Assembly: GCF_000313135.1 (NCBI RefSeq)
Contig: NW_004457373.1
Span: 29,928-43,234, forward strand
Direction: 5' to 3'
Length of the DNA: 13,307 nt
Source: Acanthamoeba castellanii str. Neff
Lineage: Eukaryota > Discosea > Longamoebia > Acanthamoebidae
Part shown: one piece after another, positions 8,655-13,307 of the stretch
Position numbering within the stretch: position 1 is the first letter of the stretch
Layout of the letters: each line of letters opens with the position of its first letter
Program-made: the position numbers and the translations under genes
The notes under the pieces: model-generated
The model's input: the letters and a program-made list of their open reading frames with translations, nothing else
What the model was told of the DNA's origin: nothing
The model's database searches: none

Positions 8655-11600
8655 ATGAGCGAATCACGCAGCACGCTGGAGAGATCTCTGAGTGTGGCGG
8701 CGTCGAAGGGAGATGACTGCAAACTGCAGAGCTTGCTCGACAGCATTTCCTCCTCATCGAAGAAAATTAACATCAACTATCGCGACGCGAACGGCACCAC
8801 GGCAGTCCATCACGCCGCCTTCAATGGGCGGCTGAGATGTTTGCGAGTGCTGAAGCGCTATGGGGCCAATCTCGACCTCCCTGATGAGGAAGGCTGTACG
8901 CCGCTACACAACGCCGCATTCCAGGGCCACGCCGACTGCATCGACTTCCTTCTTCGATCAGGGGTGGCGGTTGATCACCACGACATCGATCACTCGACAG
9001 CGCTCCACAAGGCGGCGTTCAATGGAAATCGCTCTTGCCTCGAGATACTCCTCAAGAAGGGCGCAGCTGTGGACAGCACCGACGTGCTTGGCATCTCGGC
9101 CCTCCAGAAGGCCGCCTGTAACGGCCATCTCGAGTGCCTGGAGCTGCTGCACGAGTACGCGGCTGACGTCAACAGCCGCGACAACACCCAATCGACGGCG
9201 CTGCACAAGACCGCCTTCAGGGGTCACTTCGAGTGCGCTCGATTCCTGGTGGAGAAGGGCAGCGCGCAGGTCGATTGCAGAGATGTCGAGGGCACGACTC
9301 CTCTTCACAATGCGTCGTACGGGGGCTATGGATCGTGCATCAAGCTCCTCCTCAGCCATGGGGCGGCCATCAACGTCCCATCGAACAGCGGCGCAAGCCC
9401 CCTGCACTACGCCGCGGCTCGAGGCCATCCGAAATGCGTCGCCATGCTCATCGCGCAAGGGGCCGACATTAATCAACAGGACGCTCGGGGGATGACGCCC
9501 CTTCATCTTGCTGCGCTCGAAGAACACAAGGAGTGCATCACCACGCTGCTCGAGAGCGGCGCCAATCCCGAGCTGCGCAACACCGACCGCAAGACGCCCG
9601 CAGATCTCGTCACCAGCAAGCGCACGCTGGCCCTGTTCGAGAGCGTCACGAAGCGGAGGCGCAGCAGCTCGGCCTCTTCTCCCACCACCGGCTCGCTTCG
9701 CGTCAAGGCACCACCTCCCCCCCGTTCTTCTCTCCTCTTTGCACTCCAGAACCCTAACCCACACGCGACCACCGGCGAGCAGAGCACCAAGCAGTCGAAG
9801 AGGAAGGAGCTCTTCCGCGGCGAGCAATCGGAGCGGCCGCTGCGGCTATCTGACAAAGAAGGCGAGACGGGCTCGTCCAAAGGACGAAGGTCGAGCAGGG
9901 CTGGTACGTGACGTGTCGTCAACGAAGCTCTTCCCTTTGCTATCGCTTCTCACCATTTGTTTCTTCTTCTTCACGTGCACAGATCTCCACGGCGTCGAAG
10001 GTACCGAAGGAAACGGTGGAGCGAAGGAAAAGAACAGTGGCAGCCAACTGCGCCGCGGGACAAGCGAGCGTCGACCATCGCGAGCGGAGTCGATGAGCAT
10101 GGGCAGCACCAGGGACCGGGAGAAGGAGAAGGAGAAGACCACCAGCCATGACCGGAAGCGGGAGCGAGGGGTCAAGGGCGAGGAGGACGGCGGCGGCAGC
10201 GGCATCGGCAGCAAGATCTCGGGAGCGTCGTCGAACAGCGAACAACAGAACGGGAGCAGCGCCAACCACTGGGCCTACGAAGGCGCCACGGACGGCGCCG
10301 CCACGAATGGGCACAACAGCATGGAGCAAGACCCGGAGGAACAGGCGCGACTCAACGCCAAATTCGATCGCTACGGGTTCCCCAAGCGAGACGAACGGTA
10401 CGCGCATCTTCACCCTTTGTAAAGCCTGCACGTAATTGCGGTCTTCTTGATGTTGACCATTGCGTTTCTTGTTGTCATTCTTGTTCCATGTCAAGGGAGG
10501 CGGACTTTGAGTTGGAAAGCAAGAAGAAGGAGATCAAGCGCGAACTGAAGTGGGCCGAAATGCTGGGGTCGTGGGACAACAAAAAGTGGAAGGGCAAGGT
10601 AGGACCACACATTCCCGCTTCTGCCAACCCTTCATCTACAGTGACTCACCATCTGTTGTTGAACCATTCGATCGTCGCACAGTTGCGAGAAAGGGTGCTC
10701 AAAGGGATTCCTGACTCGGTGCGCGGCGAAGTGTGGAAGCACCTCACGCGCTCCTCTCAGCTCAAAACCTCGCACCAGTCGGGAACATACAAGGTGAGCA
10801 ACCCCCCCCCGCCTCTCCTCGGGTCCTCAAGGTGGTTGGTATCTCACCGTGAGACCAAACCACCTTCGCCCCCTTCCCAGGCTCTGCTCAAGCAGGAGAC
10901 GCCCAGCGAGGATCAGATCACGCGAGACATCAACCGAACATTTCCGCGTCACATTTTGTTCCAAGACCAGGGTGGTCTTGGCCAGCAGGTTCTTTTCAAC
11001 GTTTTGAAGGTCCGTGCCGCCCTCTTGTTCTGGTCATTATTGTTATTGTTTTTGTTATTATTATCGTTTGGTATTTATTCGTACTGGTGCGTATTCACTC
11101 ACGCTCTTTCCCGACCGCAGGCGTACGCGGTCTACAATCCGAACGTGGGATACTGCCAAGGGATGGGATTCATCACCGGCCTTTTGCTTATGTATATGGA
11201 AGAGGAGGACGTACGAAACCCCCCACCACCCTCCTCCAATCTTCGCTTCCACGCGTCGTTGGTCGCTTAGTGTTCGTCGTTGTCGTCGTATGCGCGTGCG
11301 TGCCGCATCCGCTTCTGACTTGGTTGCGACACTTGAACGACAGGCTTTTTGGGTGCTGGTAAGATTGTGTAGGGACTACGAGCTGGAACCGATGTTTTTG
11401 CCTGGACTGCCTGGGCTGGGGCGATGCACCTTCATCCTGGACAACCTTTTGCAGTCATTCATGCCCGACATCGCCAAACACCTGGTATGTTGTTCTCCAC
11501 ACCACAACGCACTCTGCCTCTGTTGCCAACACATCACACAACATGAACAGGAAAACGAGAGGGTGATCAGCAGCATGTTCGCCACACAGTGGTTCATCAC

Positions 11601-12266
11601 GGTCTATACCTACAACATGCCTTTCTCCATCGTCCTCCGCATGTGGGACGTGTTCCTGCAGGAGGTACGGCCTCCAGCTGCCCATCCGCTCACACGCAAT
11701 TCCTTGACGGACTGGCTGACTGACTGGGGCCAATGGGCTCACGCTGCACTACAGGGCTATGCTGCTGCATTCGTGTTTGCCATCGCCCTGTTCAAGATAT
11801 TCGCGGACCAGATCAGAAAGAAGTCCTTCGAGGGTCTCCTGCGGTTCCTCAAGTTCGATCCAGATGAGGTGTGCCCTCTTTGCTTCTCCTCCTCCTCCTT
11901 CATCGTTGTCGTCGCCTTCTTCTAATCGTCTCGACTTCGTCATGCATGCATGCGATTTAGGAGTCGGAGCCGTTCCCCAAACTCGATCCGGAGAAGCTCA
12001 TCAAGACGTACAACAAACTGCACGACAAGGTCATCAGCAAGCTCGAACCCCTTTCGGAGAAGTACCGAGTTATTCGGGTTCGTTGCCCCCTCCAACCTGT
12101 GTTCATGTTCATTTGTTGATCGCTCGTCTTCTTTCTTTGTGTATACTTCTTCTTCTCACTCTTCTCGTTCGGTCCGCGCGTGCAGGAGCAAGAAGAGCGA
12201 GCCGAGCTGGCGGCGATGGCCGCCCGAGCAAACCGATCAAAGAAGACCGGAAACGCGGACGAATGA
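8655..12266 (+). CDS. Ankyrin-repeat / TBC-domain fusion protein (putative RabGAP)
   Basis: Eleven exons: 8655-9903, 9983-10397, 10496-10598, 10683-10793, 10881-11009, 11121-11210, 11344-11484, 11551-11664, 11755-11868, 11961-12077, 12186-12266; 887 residues, every junction in frame. The start ATG (MSESRSTLERS) directly precedes the first repeat. Residues about 11-330 form nine ankyrin repeats with a partial tenth (TPLHNAAFQGH, TALHKAAFNGN). Residues about 340-555 are a charged, low-complexity linker. The TBC domain (about 595-810) has RVLKGIPDSVRGEVWKHL, the arginine finger ITRDINR (R645), the glutamine finger GYCQGM (Q682), FWVLVRL, QWFITVY and VLRMWDVFLQEG. Both catalytic fingers are intact, so it should stimulate GTP hydrolysis by a Rab on an endomembrane, with the ankyrin repeats as targeting module. 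The TBC part resembles the TBC1D10/EVI5 type; target Rab unknown. A charged helical C-terminus follows. Confidence 0.93.
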
Positions 12267-12601
12267 TGCTGATGCTATTCGCGCGATAGCCTCTCCTTCT
12301 CACACCTCTCTTCCCCAAAGCGCTTCCAGTTCTCTCCTGCCTCTCTTTCCTTTCCTCCTTCCCTCCGGCCTGTATGTACTTGGACCTCTTGTTCTCTTTC
12401 TTGACCTTGGACCTCTTCTCTTTTCCAATTTGGGTCATTTCCGCCGAATTTTTTGCCAGATTTTTTTGGGCTTTTTCTGGCTGAACCAGAACAACACAAG
12501 GAAGGAAGAAGTACAACTTGCCTCGCCTCAAGCTCGCAGGTGTAGACACCTAAGAGAGCTGAGCTTGAAGACGAGGCTGAGGCGTTTGTTGTTTGGGAAA
12601 G
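12267..12601. other. Pyrimidine-rich gap between ankyrin-TBC and PB1 genes
   Basis: About 335 bases holding the 3' flank of the ankyrin-TBC gene and the promoter and leader of the PB1 gene. About 12285-12430 is C/T-rich. CTTGGACCTCTT is repeated exactly at 12379-12390 and 12406-12417. T-rich runs follow at about 12450-12475, then an inverted repeat (separate entry). I see no gene and no canonical AATAAA. Confidence 0.6.
12521..12576 (+). repeat. Nested inverted repeat in the PB1 gene leader
   Basis: Outer arms 12521-12535 and 12561-12576 pair over 5 bp, then an interruption (one isolated pair, one mismatch, one bulged base), then 8 bp. Inside lies AGGTGT-AG-ACACCT (12538-12551), a second dyad. 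The structure ends 25 nt before the PB1 gene ATG, so it could act in the mRNA leader or as a protein-binding dyad. Confidence 0.55.
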
Positions 12602-13307
12602 ATGGGAGGGCAGTCGTCCAAGGCAGCTTCGGGCGGCGAGGAGACAGACGGCGAAGGGCGCAAGAGGAGAAGGGAAGACGAGGACACCCCGCACAAATCA
12701 CCCACCACAACTGCAAAGAAAGGACGCCAGCGGCATCCCAAGAAGAAAGCTCGTCCTGCTGGTTCGTTGCAATCCCATCTTGTATTTGCCGATTCTTGCC
12801 CCCCCCCCAACACACCAGAATCTCAACCACCACCTCCAGCAATCCAACGTACCTTCAAGGTGTGTCTGGCACCTGACGACGTGCGCCGCTTCACCATCCC
12901 TCTGGGTCTCTGGGTATGCATCAACGCTGTTCACTGTGCCGTGACGAGCACCACCTGGGCAATACTGAAACTTGGACTGCTGTGGTGCCAGTCCGAGTTC
13001 GAGGAGCTGCTGCGGTCGCAGTACCCGTGGGCGTTCGACCACGCCGAGGGCTGGGTGGTGGCGATCCGCTACGAAGACGAGAGCGGCGACCTGTGCATCC
13101 TCTCCTCGCAGCCCGAATGGGACGCGCTCTGCCACAACCCGCTCCTCGGCCGCATCGTCCGCGTCTTCATCAACCACGGTACCGTGGCCTGCTCTTCCGC
13201 GCTGCTGCTGCGTGTCGTGTGCAGTCTAGCTGTCGTGTCGTTGGTCGTGTCGTGTCTGTGGTGTCGTGTCGTGTCGCGCGGATCTGACACGCTTACCGCG
13301 CACAGAG
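12602..13307 (+). CDS. PB1-domain protein with N-myristoylation-like start, 3' truncated
   Basis: Exons 12602-12761, 12819-12913 and 12992-13178; a further intron begins at 13179 (gtaccg) and its acceptor cgcacag falls at 13305, leaving two bases of the next exon in the window. About 148 residues are visible. The start MGGQSSKAAS fits the N-myristoylation pattern (Gly2, Ser6). Residues about 20-53 are strongly basic (RKRRREDED, HPKKKARP), resembling nuclear-localisation or acidic-lipid-binding stretches. A PB1 domain spans about 65-147: TFKVCLAPDDVRRFTIP carries the basic Lys/Arg face, FEELLRSQYP the helix, and YEDESGDLCILSSQPEW the acidic OPCA motif. Having both faces makes it a type I/II PB1 able to form head-to-tail oligomers. 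The exon 2 acceptor could also be at 12839, also in frame. Partner domains lie beyond the window, so the function is unassigned; NBR1/p62-like or kinase-scaffold proteins are possibilities only. Confidence 0.88.
   Translation, partial: MGGQSSKAASGGEETDGEGRKRRREDEDTPHKSPTTTAKKGRQRHPKKKARPAGSLQSHLVFADSCPPPNTPESQPPPPAIQRTFKVCLAPDDVRRFTIPLGLWVCINAVHCAVTSTTWAILKLGLLWCQSEFEELLRSQYPWAFDHAEGWVVAIRYEDESGDLCILSSQPEWDALCHNPLLGRIVRVFINHGTVACSSALLLRVVCSLAVVSLVVSCLWCRVVSRGSDTLTAHR
13200..13276 (+). repeat. GTGTC-rich tract in PB1 gene intron 3
   Basis: The intron 13179-13305 contains many GTGTCGTGTC-like units in clusters near 13209-13220, 13230-13257 and 13260-13275. This is the complement of the GACAC satellite in the TatD gene intron, here in the opposite orientation relative to transcription. 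Confidence 0.75.

Noticed and set aside
8958..9827. Minus-strand 289-codon open frame
   Set aside because: Antisense shadow of the ankyrin repeats on the plus strand.
10488..11270. Single 260-codon open frame across TBC exons 3-6 taken as one exon
   Set aside because: The TBC homology is interrupted by three stop-free segments with good splice sites; removing them restores a continuous TBC domain.
11950..12876. Plus-strand 308-codon open frame across the gene boundary
   Set aside because: It runs through the last TBC introns, the pyrimidine-rich gap and the PB1 leader in the wrong frame, with no domain match.

Overview
This window looks like nuclear DNA from a GC-rich, gene-dense, intron-rich unicellular eukaryote. 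The base composition, the dense short introns (about 56-147 nt, GT-AG), the short gaps between genes and the protein families present would fit an amoebozoan such as Acanthamoeba; that assignment is inference, with no marker gene to prove it. I see no rRNA, tRNA, CRISPR array or transposase.

Layout. (1) 51-1141, plus strand: 3' part of a TatD-family metal-dependent hydrolase whose 5' exons lie before the window. (2) 1161-1301, minus strand: possible 46-codon small gene, unrecognised. (3) 1423-5254, minus strand: five-exon gene for a protein of about 1,145 residues with a long charged coiled coil and three SH3 domains, convergent with gene 1. (4) 5255-5760: intergenic, holding several inverted repeats upstream of the SH3 gene. 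(5) 5761-7920, minus strand: six-exon gene for a 558-residue secreted protein with a laminin-G-like domain, a cadherin-like strand-rich segment, two CDG...CGVC cysteine repeats and a helical tail. (6) 7921-8654: divergent promoter region, which also holds candidate minus-strand coding exons at 8284-8561. (7) 8655-12266, plus strand: eleven-exon gene for an 887-residue fusion of nine ankyrin repeats with a complete TBC (Rab GTPase-activating) domain. (8) 12267-12601: pyrimidine-rich 3' flank and the leader of the next gene, with an elaborate inverted repeat. (9) 12602 to the right edge, plus strand: 5' part of a gene with an N-myristoylation-like start, basic stretches and a PB1 domain.

Exon models were built by following domain continuity and checking that every junction keeps frame. 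All five models close in frame, with 26 introns in total; two boundaries remain ambiguous and are stated. The genes do not form an obvious pathway. The SH3 scaffold, RabGAP and PB1 proteins are signalling or trafficking parts, and the LamG protein is extracellular.

The points most worth following are the ankyrin-TBC fusion, an unusually large share of frame-preserving stop-free introns, 5' splice sites of the form GTNCG, a GACAC/GTGTC satellite seeded in introns of unrelated genes, and two short minus-strand coding-like segments in places usually called intergenic.
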